Source of the DNA: Lithodes maja
Taxonomy: Eukaryota > Arthropoda > Malacostraca > Decapoda > Lithodidae
Assembly: GCA_037953745.1 (NCBI GenBank)
Contig: JBAKBP010000763.1
Location: forward strand, 151,501-215,500
Direction: 5' to 3'
Length of the DNA stretch: 64,000 nt
Of this stretch, positions 45,658-55,944 are shown piece by piece. Both the position numbers and the translations under genes were made by a program. Positions within the stretch are counted from its first letter, which is position 1. Each line of letters begins with the position of its first letter. The notes below the pieces were generated by a model. That model ran no database searches. It saw only the letters and a list, made by a program, of their open reading frames with translations, and had not been told where the DNA came from.

Positions 45658-46109
45658 TCAAAACTGAGTTAGTAAGCCCGGTGACTCCGGCCCGGTCCCT
45701 TACGGTTAGGTCAATGGCTGCCATTAGGTGCTCAAAACTGAGTTAGTAAGCCCGGTGACTCCGGCCCGGTCCCTTACGGTTAGGTCAATGGCTGCCATTA
45801 GGTGCTCAAAACTGAGTTAGTAAGCCCGGAGACTCCGGCCCGGTCCCTTACGGTTAGGTCAATGGCTGCCATTAGGTGCTCAAAACTGAGTTAGTAAGCC
45901 CGGTGACTCCGGCCCGGTCCCTTACGGTTAGGTCAATGGCTGCCATTAGGTGCTCAAAACTGAGTTAGTAAGCCCGGTGACTCCGGCCCGGTCCCTTACG
46001 GTTAGGTCAATGGCTGCCATTAGGTGCTCAAAACGGAGTTAGTAAGCCCGGTGACTCCGGCCCGGTCCCTTACGGTTAGGTCAATGGCTGCCATTAGGTG
46101 CTCAAAAAT
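45658..46109. repeat. 74-bp satellite array, right block (6 units)
   Basis: Six units, same orientation and phase as 41104-41700. The last ends TGCTCAAAA before unique AT-rich sequence. No spacers between units, so not a CRISPR. The open frame from the GCCAT complement is chance. Confidence 0.95.
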
Positions 46110-46262
46110 ATATTCTATTATCTTCTTAACCTAAGAAGTGCACATGGGGGGTATGAGACACCACACTCCTGTGCTGACGTATTTGAGCTGTTCCTATCAC
46201 TAACATCGTTATTTTACCATAAATAGCATTAATACTTATCCATATGCGCCTATTATAGGTTG

Positions 46263-46483
46263 TTGTTGTTCCCCAGGCTGCCTGGCCGAACAGCCCCAAG
46301 GTCCCGAGCAAGGCCAAGGCCATAGAGCGCCCCCACAAAACCCTCCCTGCTTACCACTAATAAAGCCCAGGTGACCGAAGCCACTCTAAGGCAGGGAGCT
46401 GAGGAGGGCACGGAAACGCCCGGGAAACCAAAGCCCCACCCAAGGCCCTGTGCCCCTCAGCAATTATGAAAGTTGAGGGGCAA
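46263..46483 (-). mobile_element. SINE family 1, 5'-truncated
   Basis: Flanked by the 14-bp duplication CCTATTATAGGTTG (46249-46262 and 46484-46497). Tail complement GTTGTT, then CCCCAGGCTGCCTGGCCGAA. Matches 18694-18945. Confidence 0.92.
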
Positions 46484-46799
46484 CCTATTATAGGTTGATT
46501 ATAAAGGTATTAACCTGTTACAACAATAAAACAAGTGGAAACAGTGTTTGGATGGTCAAAATCGGCGATACAGGCCGGGAGTTACATAATGTATGGCTGA
46601 GGCAACCTCCCTGCCCTCCACCCCTCCCCTTGTCTGGAGAGACACTGTTCCGCAATAGTCTCTCTCTCTCGCTCTTTCCCACGCTTGGTAACAGTGATGA
46701 CAACGCCCTGCTACCAACTCGCTAATGTTAGCACGAAAATTAACCACAGAATAAGGGAATAACAGGGAAAATAGGTGATAACTGAAGGAGGGGAGGGAA

Positions 46800-46966
46800 T
46801 AGAATATGCCCCACGTGCCTTCTGCGTGTCGTAAGAGGCGACTAAAGAGGTTGGGTCGGTGGGCTTGCGACCCCCACCCGGAAAAAATATCTAAGCAAAA
46901 AAAAACGAACGAACAGCCTCGGATGCGGACGGAACCAACGTTGACGAACCACGACCGACTAAGGAC
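46800..46966 (+). promoter_or_regulatory. RTE 5' UTR with conserved stem-loop motif
   Basis: Contains GAATATGCCCCACG, then GTGTCGTAAGAGGCGACTAA, which can form a GTCG/CGAC stem inside an outer CCT/AGG pairing. The same motif opens the Jockey-like LINE at 59308. A second possible hairpin is GGTGGGCTTGCGACCCCCACC-like near 46860. Role unknown; it could be promoter, ribozyme remnant or packaging signal. Confidence 0.5.
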
Positions 46967-49900
46967 ATGCCTTCGGACATTCTGAGAATGGCTACATGGA
47001 ATGTTAGTGGCATGAATGATGGCACAAAAGAGAGAGAGGTTCTGGAAGTGTTAGTGAATGCCAGGCTGGATGTATGTGGAATGACAGAGACCAAATGGAA
47101 AGGTTCAGATGTGAGAGAGTGGGAGTGTGGAATGGGTGTGTGTGCTGGAGTGAGTGAAGGAACAGCGAGAGAAGGTGCATGTTTGTTTGTAAGTAGCAAA
47201 TGGAAGGAATGTGTAAGAGAGTATGGGTCTGTGGGTTCAAGGATTGTGTGGGTGAGAATGAAAGTAGGAATACAAACGTGGGTGATTGTATGCGTGTATG
47301 CCCCGACAGAGGATATACTTGAAAGAAAGAAAGAGGAGTTCTGGATGAATGTGGAGGCGTGCCTGGAGAAGTTTGACAAGAACGAAAGAATATTTCTGAT
47401 TGGGGATATGAATGGTAAGGTGGGTGATAGGAAAGTTGAGGGAGTGGTGGGAGGGTGGGGGGTACCATCAGAGGTGAATGGGAATGGTAGTGCACTTGTG
47501 GACGTATGTGTGGGGAGGAGGCTGTGGATAGCCAACACCTTCTTCCGACACAGAATGATCCACAGGTACACGTGGAAACGGATGTTGACGATGAAGGATA
47601 AGACAGTGGTGGAACGAAAGTCATTGATTGATTATGTATGTGTGGATGAAAGAATGAAGAAATCTGTGATGGATGCTAGGGTGTATAGGGGTATTGGAGG
47701 GGGTCTGTCTGATCATTATGTAGTGGTAGCTAAGGTTAGGATACAAAAGAAGTGGGTGAGGAGAGCGGGAGGGAGGCGAGAGGAGGGTGGAATGGTGAGG
47801 AGGGTGGAGAGGTTGCAGGAGGAGGAAGTCAGGGAGGAGTACAGGAGAGCAGTGGAAAGACGACTAGGTGGGTTCGACCTGGAAGTTATGGAGGAAGTGG
47901 AGGAGATGAGCAAGGTGTTTAAGGATGAGATATGTGCAGCATGTGAGGAGGTGTGTGGAGTGAGGAGAAGAGGGAGGGGAGTGAAAGGTACAGCATGGTG
48001 GACAGAAGAGGTAAGAATAGCTGTGGAAGAAAAGAAGAAAGCATATAGAGAGTGGTTGGGTAGTAGAGGGAATGAAGATTCCGAGAGACAGAAACGAGCG
48101 AGGTACGTGGAGAGTAAGAGGGTGGTGAAGAGAGTAGTGAAGGAAAGTAAGAGAAGAGTAGATGAGGAATTTGGAAGGAATCTGAGTGTAAAATGGAGGG
48201 AGAGTAAGAAACTGTTCTGGAAAGAAGTCAAGAAAGTTAGGGAAGGTAGCAAGGGAAACAGTAAGGGTGTGAAAGATAAGAATGGGAGAATGCTAGCCGA
48301 GAAACAAGAGAGAGTCGAAAGATGGAGGGAGTACTTCAGTGAGTTGCTAAATGAAAGGAATGAAGAGCCAGCAAACATAGCTGGATATGGTATGGGAGGG
48401 AGAAGAAGAGAAGTAGTGGAGGAGGAGGTGGGGATCAGGAGGTCAGAAGTGTGGGAAGCCATGAAAAGAGTGAAGTTGGGGAAAGCACCAGGAACAGATG
48501 GAGTGTGTGGGGAAATGTTGAGGTATGGTGGTGAGATAGTGATAGAATGGGTATGGAAAATGTGCAAACTAGCATGGGAGAAGGGGAGTGCACCCGATGA
48601 CTGGAAGACTGGCATAATAGTCCCCCTATATAAGGGCAAAGGGGAAAGAGGAGTGTGTGGTAACCACCGAGGAATATGTCTAATAAGCGTAGTAGGGAAG
48701 GTATACAGTAGGGTAGTGATTGAGAGAGTGAGAGTGAGAACGGAGAAATGGATAGGCGACGAGCAGGGAGGCTTTAGGAAGGGAAGAGGATGTGTAGATC
48801 AGATTTTTACCCTGAATTGTGTTGTGGAGAAGTATCTGGAGAAGAAACAAAAGGTGTATGTTGCCTTTATGGACTTGGAGAAGGCCTATGACAGAGTGGA
48901 TAGAGAAGGTTTGTGGAAAGTACTTAGAATATACGGAGTAGAGGGCAAGTTGCTGAAAGCAGTGAAGAGCATGTATGAGGGTGCAAAGGCGGCAGTACGT
49001 GTGGAGAGTGAGCAGAGCGAGTTCTTTGACCTGAATGTTGGTTTGAAACAGGGGTGTGTGATGTCCCCGTGGTTGTTTACTGTATATATGGATGGAGTTA
49101 TGAAAGAAATACTATCAAGAGCAGTGGATGTTGGTGTATCGCTGAAAAGGGAGGGAATTGAGTGGAAGCTACCTATACTGCTGTTTGCGGATGATACAGT
49201 TCTGATGAGTGATAATGAATGGGAGTTGCAGGGTCTGGTAAATGAGCTTGGAACAGTGTGCGAAAAACGGAATTTGAAGGTAAATACGGGGAAGAGCAAG
49301 GTTATGGTCTTCGAAAGGGGTGAAGTCACAGAGTGTGAGGTGAAGCTGAACGGTCAGGCTATGGAGATCGTCAACTCTTTTAAGTATCTGGGCAGTGTGT
49401 TGAGTAAAGATGGGACTATGGATGAAGAGGTGCGGGAGAGGGTACAACAGGGGAAGAGGGTTGTAGGAACGCTAAAAGCAGTAACAAGAAATAGGGTGGT
49501 CAGTATGGAAGTGAAGAAGTCCTTGCATGACAGTGTGGTAATCCCGACACTGACTTACGGAAGCGAAGCATGGACGTTGGTTGAGAGACTCGGACCAAGA
49601 GTGAGAGCAGTGGAAATGAATTACTTAAGGAGTGCGTGCGGAATTACATGGAGGGATAGACAGACTAATGAGGAAGTAAGAAGGAGGTGTGGTGTGGAGG
49701 TAGATGTGCTGGAAAGTGTGAAAAGGAACAACTTGAGATGGTTCGGCCATATGGAACGTATGGAAAGCGAGAGAATGACTAAGAGGGTGTACGAGAGCGA
49801 GGTGGAGGGACAGAGGGGGAGAGGTAGACCGAATATGAGGTGGAAGGATGGAGTGAGGAACTACATGAATGAAGGCGGTGCTGGTTGGGGGGAGGGGCGT

Positions 49901-49978
49901 CGACTGACTGGGGACAGAGGTGCATGGGGGTGGTTCGTTCGTGGCCACCCCTTCGGGGATCACGGCGTCAGGCAATAG
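46967..49978 (+). CDS. RTE endonuclease/reverse transcriptase, 1003 aa
   Basis: A single ORF with an ATG start and a TAG stop just before the tail. The N-terminal apurinic-type endonuclease has TWNVSG (about 9), MTETKW (about 39), VYAPTED (about 110), IGDMNGKVG (about 145), IDYVCVD (about 222) and SDHYVV (about 247). RT motifs: LGKAPGTDG (about 505), NHRGICLISV (about 565), FMDLEKAYDRV (about 640), GLKQGCVMSPWL (about 690) and FADDTVL (FADD at 740-743). Thumb and C-terminus run through RWFGHMERM and RGRGRPNMRWKDG to GHPFGDHG. No stop or frameshift was seen, and all catalytic motifs are intact, so it may encode an active protein. It nicks DNA and reverse-transcribes its own RNA at the nick. 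Length fits RTE (about 1000 aa). Confidence 0.95.
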   Translation: MPSDILRMATWNVSGMNDGTKEREVLEVLVNARLDVCGMTETKWKGSDVREWECGMGVCAGVSEGTAREGACLFVSSKWKECVREYGSVGSRIVWVRMKVGIQTWVIVCVYAPTEDILERKKEEFWMNVEACLEKFDKNERIFLIGDMNGKVGDRKVEGVVGGWGVPSEVNGNGSALVDVCVGRRLWIANTFFRHRMIHRYTWKRMLTMKDKTVVERKSLIDYVCVDERMKKSVMDARVYRGIGGGLSDHYVVVAKVRIQKKWVRRAGGRREEGGMVRRVERLQEEEVREEYRRAVERRLGGFDLEVMEEVEEMSKVFKDEICAACEEVCGVRRRGRGVKGTAWWTEEVRIAVEEKKKAYREWLGSRGNEDSERQKRARYVESKRVVKRVVKESKRRVDEEFGRNLSVKWRESKKLFWKEVKKVREGSKGNSKGVKDKNGRMLAEKQERVERWREYFSELLNERNEEPANIAGYGMGGRRREVVEEEVGIRRSEVWEAMKRVKLGKAPGTDGVCGEMLRYGGEIVIEWVWKMCKLAWEKGSAPDDWKTGIIVPLYKGKGERGVCGNHRGICLISVVGKVYSRVVIERVRVRTEKWIGDEQGGFRKGRGCVDQIFTLNCVVEKYLEKKQKVYVAFMDLEKAYDRVDREGLWKVLRIYGVEGKLLKAVKSMYEGAKAAVRVESEQSEFFDLNVGLKQGCVMSPWLFTVYMDGVMKEILSRAVDVGVSLKREGIEWKLPILLFADDTVLMSDNEWELQGLVNELGTVCEKRNLKVNTGKSKVMVFERGEVTECEVKLNGQAMEIVNSFKYLGSVLSKDGTMDEEVRERVQQGKRVVGTLKAVTRNRVVSMEVKKSLHDSVVIPTLTYGSEAWTLVERLGPRVRAVEMNYLRSACGITWRDRQTNEEVRRRCGVEVDVLESVKRNNLRWFGHMERMESERMTKRVYESEVEGQRGRGRPNMRWKDGVRNYMNEGGAGWGEGRRLTGDRGAWGWFVRGHPFGDHGVRQ

Positions 49979-50229
49979 ATAGATAGATAGATAAGGGAAT
50001 AACAGGGAAAATAGGTGATAACTGAAGGAGGGGAGGGAAGGAGGGGAGGTGGAGGAGTGATATTTGGCATGGCCCAGGGGCAAAAAAATAAAAACAAAAA
50101 ATAAATTGTTTTTGGGTGTTTTAAATGGATTTTTTTTCCCTTACTCTTAAGAGTCTTCCCGCAGTCCGCCGGGGGAACTCTTAAGAGTCTCCCAGCAGTT
50201 CCCGGGTTAAGTGAGAACAAGTTAAGTCT

Positions 50230-50534
50230 TTTAAATCTTTCATCGTATGACTTGTTTTTCAGTGCCTGGATAAGTTAGGTCGCTCTCCTCTGCACTCTCT
50301 CCAGTTTGTCAATGTCTTCTTTTAGATATGGCGACCAGAACTGTACATTGTACTCAAGGTGAGGTCTTATTATACTCTTATAAAGTGGTGGCATTATATC
50401 TTTGCTTATACTGTATATTTAAAGTTTCTCTTTAATGTAACTAAGCATTCAATTGGCCTTGTTGGTTGCTACAGCACACTGTTCTGATGATTTAAGACTG
50501 TTTGTTATGATTATGTTGAGATCTTTGGCCAATC
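50230..50534 (-). pseudogene. CR1-like RT C-terminal fragment
   Basis: The minus strand, with frame changes, gives NIIITNSLKSSEQCAVATNK, ANRMLSYIKRNF, then HLEYN-like and DIDKLERVQRRAT-like text and KSYDERFKRLNL. This is the typical CR1/L2 post-RT region. Short and decayed; the RT core is missing. Confidence 0.75.
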
Positions 50535-50817
50535 TTTAAGAGAGAAAGAGAGAGAGGGGGGGGGGGGGTTAAGGGAGGTAGTAGACAACTGAGAGCGGAG
50601 TGAGAGTAAGAGGAAGGTAGTGGACAAAAGAGAGACGGCAAAAGCGTGTGAGAAAACAAAGCAAAATAGATACCGGTATATTGTATAGACATATATATAA
50701 CACTTACATAGCAGCGTCAGCAATCACTTTGTACTGTACTACGTTTTGTTACAGTCTTTTGATAAAGGAGAGGAAGAGAGGAAAGGAGAAATAAAGATAG
50801 ATAATAACAGAACTCAC

Positions 50818-50974
50818 GTAATAGCGTCGGCAATCCCCTTGTACTGCTTTTCATTCGATCCCTTGGAGATAAGCTGAAGTCGTGTCTTGACCACATCGAA
50901 GGGGTTAACAGCCAGAGCCGAGAGTGACCCTGCTGCACACCCAGACAGGAAGGAACACCAGAACACCGCCTCTC
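50818..50974 (-). CDS. SLC25A22: Mitochondrial glutamate carrier, penultimate exon
   Basis: 157-bp exon after a CCCCGTAG acceptor and before a GTGAGT donor. It encodes EAVFWCSFLSGCAAGSLSAL, then AVNPFDVVKTRLQLISKG and SNEKQYKGIADAIT. NPFDVVKTRLQ is the third PX[DE]XX[KR] carrier signature, ending transmembrane helix 5 and facing the matrix. Phase: one base from the previous exon completes Gly, and AC plus G of the next exon completes Thr. In human GC1 the matching part begins SFVSGCVAG, which supports the paralogue group. Flanking introns are full of transposable elements. Confidence 0.92.
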
Positions 50975-51209
50975 CTACGGGGGTACAATCGGCCTAATAA
51001 GTGATGTCTCGGCACCAAGTATATTTTGTTCTATAATTGGTATTGGCAATATCTAAGCTTCATTTCTTCATATCGAGTGAAATATGTACAAACATGTTCC
51101 TACACTTGCCCACCCTATTTAACATCTGACAGACATTAATACAACACAGAGCGAGCCAAACGTAATTACAGCTGAGCCATGACTTATTAGCATCACTGTA
51201 CAGTTACAC

Positions 51210-51423
51210 TTAACCCTTTCAAGCTCCAATACGCGTTTCTGTTCTGTTTTCTGGCTACTATTAGACGATTTTATTCAGATTAGTAACGGTATACGGAAGT
51301 CAAAGGGTTGATCGAGATAGTATTTACCCTTTTAATACCAACAGATCCTTCCTAAGCTGCATAAAATCGTCTAATGATAGCCAAAATAAACTGCTAAAAT
51401 GCGCCAGAGCTTCAAGGGGTTAA
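51210..51423 (+). mobile_element. Palindromic TTAA-flanked MITE, family E
   Basis: 214 bp with ends TTAACCCTTTCAAGCTCC and AGAGCTTCAAGGGGTTAA. Halves are roughly inverted (TATTAGACGATTTTATTCAG versus CATAAAATCGTCTAATGATA). Best-preserved copy of this family. Confidence 0.85.
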
Positions 51424-52559
51424 ATATCATGGCCCACCTTCACAACTTCAATGATTATTATTTGAAAGTTATAGACTGAACAGTTAACCCATTATAAAAG
51501 CAAGAAGTTTAATCTGATAAAACTGTATGGTAATCTATGATGGCAAGGAATTAGTGATAATTAAAATGTTGCCTAACTACAATGATATCCAGAGGTATAG
51601 TATAGCCTAGAGTTCAGAATAGACTTGGTATGGAAGCTGTTTTAAGCACAATAACTTGGTGTCAACTACAAATAGTGCAACGTTTTCTTATTATTGTTTG
51701 TTCAACTAAATAATTAACTCTTTGACGGCTTTAATACAATCCTAGCGATAAATGTTACTGTTACATGGTCAATATCCAGACAGTAGGATACCTCTAAAGT
51801 TAACCAGACAAGAAGCAAATGCTGACAGAGGATTTGCTAAAAATTCAAAAAAATATTATACATTTATTTGAATTAAATGCATGCGTGAATAACGTGTATG
51901 CATATGTTTGTCTTGGTTACCCAAAGGTGGCACTCTAGGTAGTGGAAACAGAGAGGGGAAGCCTAAAGAACCCCTTGCCACCTCTAGGTACGGTAATTTG
52001 GCACAGTGTGGTTAACGGTGAAGCCACTGACTAGGTAGTATGTCCTTACATACCCTTAATGTGGTTACCACCCAGTGATGTCAAACCTTTACCGTACAGC
52101 CATACAGTACTTGGGGGGTAAATGCTGGAAACTGTGTCTGTTACTTTAAATAGAGCTGTACTGGTTTACAGAGCAATACTATATAGAAGTATTTCACCTA
52201 CATTACCAACACTGATGTAGTGATAAATTTCAAAAGGTGTCAATTGTGGACAAGGGCCAAAAGTAAACGTATATAAGTGACATAGGATATGGCATGGCAC
52301 TGCAGAGAGGAGTGGGGAATTAATTCCCTTGCTCTGTTTGCAAGAAGGAGGGTATAGGTGTAACTTGATTCAGTGCTGTATGTGCCATGACTGGATAATG
52401 ATATTAAAGGTATAGTGGGGTGAGAGGTTTTTTGCTGAGGGTAGTTTTTAGTGTACTGTACTACTTTGTCAGGCTTCCTGAAAGTACAGATTATGAATGT
52501 ATCACTAGAATCTTTAGGTAACTCTGCTACCTGTCTGATATGATTCTTGTGAACATGTG
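51424..52559. repeat. Family G repeat 51713-52110; otherwise no gene
   Basis: 51713-52110 matches 12820-13150 (ATACAATCC, ACATGGTCAATATCCA, ATGCATGC, TTACCCAAAGGTGG). The rest is AT-rich intron with no recognised feature. Confidence 0.55.
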
Positions 52560-54890
52560 AAGTGTGGCTGCTGAAGGACAAGGAAGTTAGGGATAGGTTT
52601 CATAGTGAACTGGAGGAAATGAATAGAAATAAGGAAGCTAGGCCTAACGATGTAAATAGCCAATGGAACTTTCTTAAGCATAGCATTATCGCTGCCACTG
52701 ACAAAGTATGTGGGAAAACAAAGGGTCACCCCAGGAATAAGACCTCTTGGTGGTGGAACGATGTGGTAGAACATGCTGTGAAAGAGGAAAGGAGATGCTT
52801 CAAAGCATGGAAGAAAGGAGGCAGCAGGGAGGAATACCAGGCAGCTAAACGAACTGCCAAGAGTTATTTACAATGCTAAAAATCGCATTAAGGACCTGGT
52901 CCTCGAACAAGTGTGTAACACTGACAATCCCAATGGGATCTTCAACCTAGCTAGGCGAGTTAAAAATTACAGTAGGGATATTATAGGTGAACAGTGTGTT
53001 AGAAAAGATAATGGGAAGATTGTGTATGCAGAAAATGAAATCAGAGAAGCATGGAAGGTACACTATGAACGATTGCTAAATGTAGAGTTTGAATGGGATG
53101 AGGAACAGCCTAGTATCGAAAAACCAATATCTGGGCCCCCTCCTTTGATAGCACCAGCTGTAGTGAGCGACGCAATCAATAAAATGAAGGACGGTAAAGC
53201 TCCAGGTTGCTCCGACATTGTCGCTGAGATGATAAAAGCCTCAGGGGAGATTGGTGTAAACTTTGTCACCGAGTTGATAAACACCATTATTAAAGATGAG
53301 AAAATCCCAGAGGATTGGCTCAAAAGTGTAATAGTAAATAATTATATACAAACGAAAAGGGGATGTGCTAGATAGAGGAAGTTATAGGGGCCTGAAAATG
53401 CTTGACCAAATCATGAAGGTCTGTGAGAGAGTCCTTGAGGGTTTGATCAGGCAAAGCATCTCTATTGATGATATGCAGTTTGGTTTTATGCCAGGACGTG
53501 GTACAACCGATGCTATCTTCATAGTCAGGCAGATACAGGAAAGATACTTACTAAGAGGCAGGGATCTTTACTTTGTGTTTGTAGACCTGGAGAAGGCCTT
53601 TGATAGGGTGCCTAGAGATGTTGTGCAGTGGGCTATGAGGAAACTTGGTGTGGAAGAGTGGCTGGTGCGTGTGATAATGAAGACGTATGAGGATTCGCGA
53701 AGTTCGGTGAGGGTGAAGGGTGTACTGAGTGATGAGTTCGCAGTCCGTGTTGGAGTCCATCACGGTTCAGTGTTAAGCCCCCTCCTCTTTATTATGGTCT
53801 TGGAGGCGCTGTCTAGAGTTTTTAGAGGCGGACTCCCGTTGGAACTGTTTTATGCAGACGATTTAGTCCTAATAGCTGACAGAATGCAGGATGCTGAGGC
53901 CAAATTCAGAGAGTGGAGAGAGGGCATGGCGAGCAAGGGTTTAAGAGTCAATATTAACAAAACCAAGGTTATCATTGTAGATTGAGACGAGGCAATGTGG
54001 AAAAGAGCGGTGCATACCCATGTGCAGTGTGTGGAAAGGGAGTGGGCGTTAACTCAATTCAATGTAGCATCTGTCGATGTTGGGTACACCATGGGAGTAA
54101 GCGCTGTAGTAGAATAAAGGGGCCCCTGCCGAAGGATAAGTCAGAAATAGAGAAATTTGAGTGCGTAGTGTGCAAAGGCGAGCTTGTGTTAAGTAATGAT
54201 CCTGTGGCTGTGAACTTTGGAAATGAGTCTTTGGAGCTGGTGAACAAGTTTTGTTACCTAGGAGATACCATCTCTGCGGTGGTGGGGCCGAGGCTGCCAC
54301 TGTTGCTAAAATTAGGTGTGGCTGGGGGAAGTTCAGAGAATTGATGCCAATCCTGACCATGAAAAGAATGCCTCTCCCCCTGAAGGGAAAGGTGTATGCC
54401 TCATGTGTTAGAAGTGCAATGACGTATGCCTCAGAAACATGGGCCGTTAAAGTAGAGGATGTCAACAGAATGGAGCGTAATGAGATGAGAATGGTGAGAT
54501 GGATGTGTGGGGCCAGGCTACAGTATAGAATAACAAATGTTGAGCTGAGGAGACGTTTAGGTATAAAGAGTATTAGCGAGGTGATGCGTACAAGTAGACT
54601 GGGATGGTATGGACATGTGGAGAGAATGGATTAACAAAATTGGGTGAAAAAATGCAGGTCTGTGATTGTGGAGGGAGCTGCACCAAGGGGTGGACCGAGG
54701 AAGACCTGGGATCGGAATATATGCGCCGATCTCAAATCCAAGAACTTGACAAGTGAAACAGCCCTTAACAGGGTTGCCTGGAACGCCGCCATTAGGACAA
54801 GAGACTGAAACTGCACTGATGTGTGGAACACTGTCTTAAAATTGTATGTATGGTGCAGTAGTAGGCTCTGTTGGCTGTTGCTAGAATTAA
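52560..54890 (+). pseudogene. Non-LTR RT with internal PHD-like finger, degraded
   Basis: 5'-truncated LINE lacking the endonuclease. Plus-strand frames run in order: linker region with TSWWWNDVVEHAVKEE (about 52735); RT start MKDGKAPGCSDIVAEM (about 53185); DDMQFGFMPGRGTTDAIF (about 53470); FVFVDLEKAFDRVPRD (about 53575); HHGSVLSPLLF (about 53760); FYADDLVLIA (about 53850). Then comes a cysteine-rich segment CAVCGKGVGVNSIQCSIC, WVHHGSKRC and CVVC (about 54020-54180), followed by the C-terminal ASETWAVK and LGWYGHVERMD. At least three frameshifts or stops. RTE-like by motifs. It would have copied its own RNA; now dead. Confidence 0.82.
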
Positions 54891-54900
54891 AGGTAGGTGG

Positions 54901-55202
54901 GTGAGGGATGGTCTTATGCAGAGTAAGGTTTGGCATCCTGTACTCAACCTTAGCCGTTTGTCTGTCTCTTTTACTGTCCTACTTTTCCTTCTAGGGGCAG
55001 GGGGCTAGGAATCCTCCCCTTGTAAAATTAACTTACTCAATGAGACAGAGTAAGGGGCGAGGGAAGGCAAAAGTGGTCCCAGACCCTAATAATTGAAACT
55101 TGAAATGTCGTTTCTGTTCAGGCTGTCTTGTCTCGAGTTGGCCACCCCCAGCTATGGGGCATGTGTGCCTGAGTATACAGTATACATAGAAACATACATA
55201 CC
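54901..55202 (+). mobile_element. SINE family 3, full length
   Basis: Flanked by an imperfect 9-bp duplication GGTAGGTGG / GGTAGGTAG. The head GTGAGGGATGGTCTTATGCA resembles the heads of families 1 and 2; the body has GGCTAGGAATCCTCCCC and GGCCACCCCCAGCTATGGGG. The tail is GAGTATACAG plus ATACATACATAC, unlike the AAC tail of families 1 and 2. Confidence 0.85.
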
Positions 55203-55214
55203 GGTAGGTAGCAT

Positions 55215-55650
55215 TTAGAAATGTTCCCCTTACTGACCATGAAAGGGCTCTCCCAATGCTTCAAAGGAAGATTGCATGCCTAATTTGTCTAGATTGGGAT
55301 GGAGTATGTTTGTGAAACTTGTCCTGTAGAGGTGGAAGATTTAAACAAACTGGAATGAAACTAAAGGAGACTTTTTTGATGAGATTCAAGTGAAGAACAT
55401 AAAAGTGCATCAGTATTGGGAGCATTATTGAGGAGATGCATAGAAAGAAACTTAGATGGTATGGCCATGTGGAGAGATTTGATCAGGATAACTGGGAGAA
55501 GAGAAGCAAATTATCAACATGGAAGGAGTCACACGCAGAGGGAGATGGAGGAAGGCATGGGGGCAGGTCTTGCAAGCGGATCTCACAGCTAAAACACTGT
55601 AAAAGGAAGCTGCCAGAGACTGGGAAGTATGGGGTGCCAACAATAAGATA
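55215..55650 (+). pseudogene. LINE C-terminal fragment, second copy
   Basis: Resembles the C-terminal part of the preceding LINE: CTGACCATGAAAGGGCTCTC matches CTGACCATGAAAAGAATGCC. HRKKLRWYGHVERFDQDNWE is in frame at 55436. It has many stops and is a decayed separate insertion. Confidence 0.7.
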
Positions 55651-55944
55651 GGAAAAATAGCTCTATAAATAAATAGAAATTAGTCTTTTAATACATGTAA
55701 TATAAAGTACAGTGTATAAAGTAACCTTAGTACTGTACTTTAAAGAAATTAAATAGTGATGGATATAAAGAATAAATTTAATTGTTTGCTAATATTAGAG
55801 AGGATAAATTTTCATAATAGAAAACAACACCTAAAAGAACGGGTATATTCATGGAATACTTAATACAGTAGTTGCAATAAACTACTTAAATGGCAGCAGG
55901 TTCTTGCAAAACTAATTCAAAGCACTTGGTAATATTTCTGGTTT

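Larger units (their letters stand above)
46800..49990 (+). mobile_element. Apparently intact RTE-type LINE
   Basis: 3191 bp bounded by a target duplication of about 49 bp (46751-46799 and 49991-50039, starting ATAAGGGAATAACAGGG). It has a 5' UTR of about 167 bp, one ORF, almost no 3' UTR and an ATAG-repeat tail. Short 3' UTR and simple-repeat tail are RTE features. The empty site is readable in the family A copy near 39500. Confidence 0.93.
46126..50210 (+). mobile_element. Family A MITE carrying a SINE and an RTE LINE
   Basis: Left end TTAACCTAAGAAGTGCAC, right end CAGTTCCCGGGTTAA. The SINE at 46263-46483 and the RTE at 46800-49990 interrupt it. Without them it is about 625 bp like 39116-39740. 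Confidence 0.9.

Noticed and set aside
41104..46109. CRISPR-like regular repeat
   Set aside because: The 74-bp units are head-to-tail with no variable spacers, in a eukaryotic genome. It is a satellite.
41688..46109. 74-bp units as the LINE's own promoter monomers
   Set aside because: Not excluded, but identical in-phase units on the 3' side and a 13-bp duplication made of unit sequence fit insertion into a pre-existing array better.
46891..49447. Long minus-strand frames opposite the RTE ORF (up to 307 aa)
   Set aside because: Shadows of a purine-rich plus-strand ORF: Ser/Leu/Pro-rich, with no domain.
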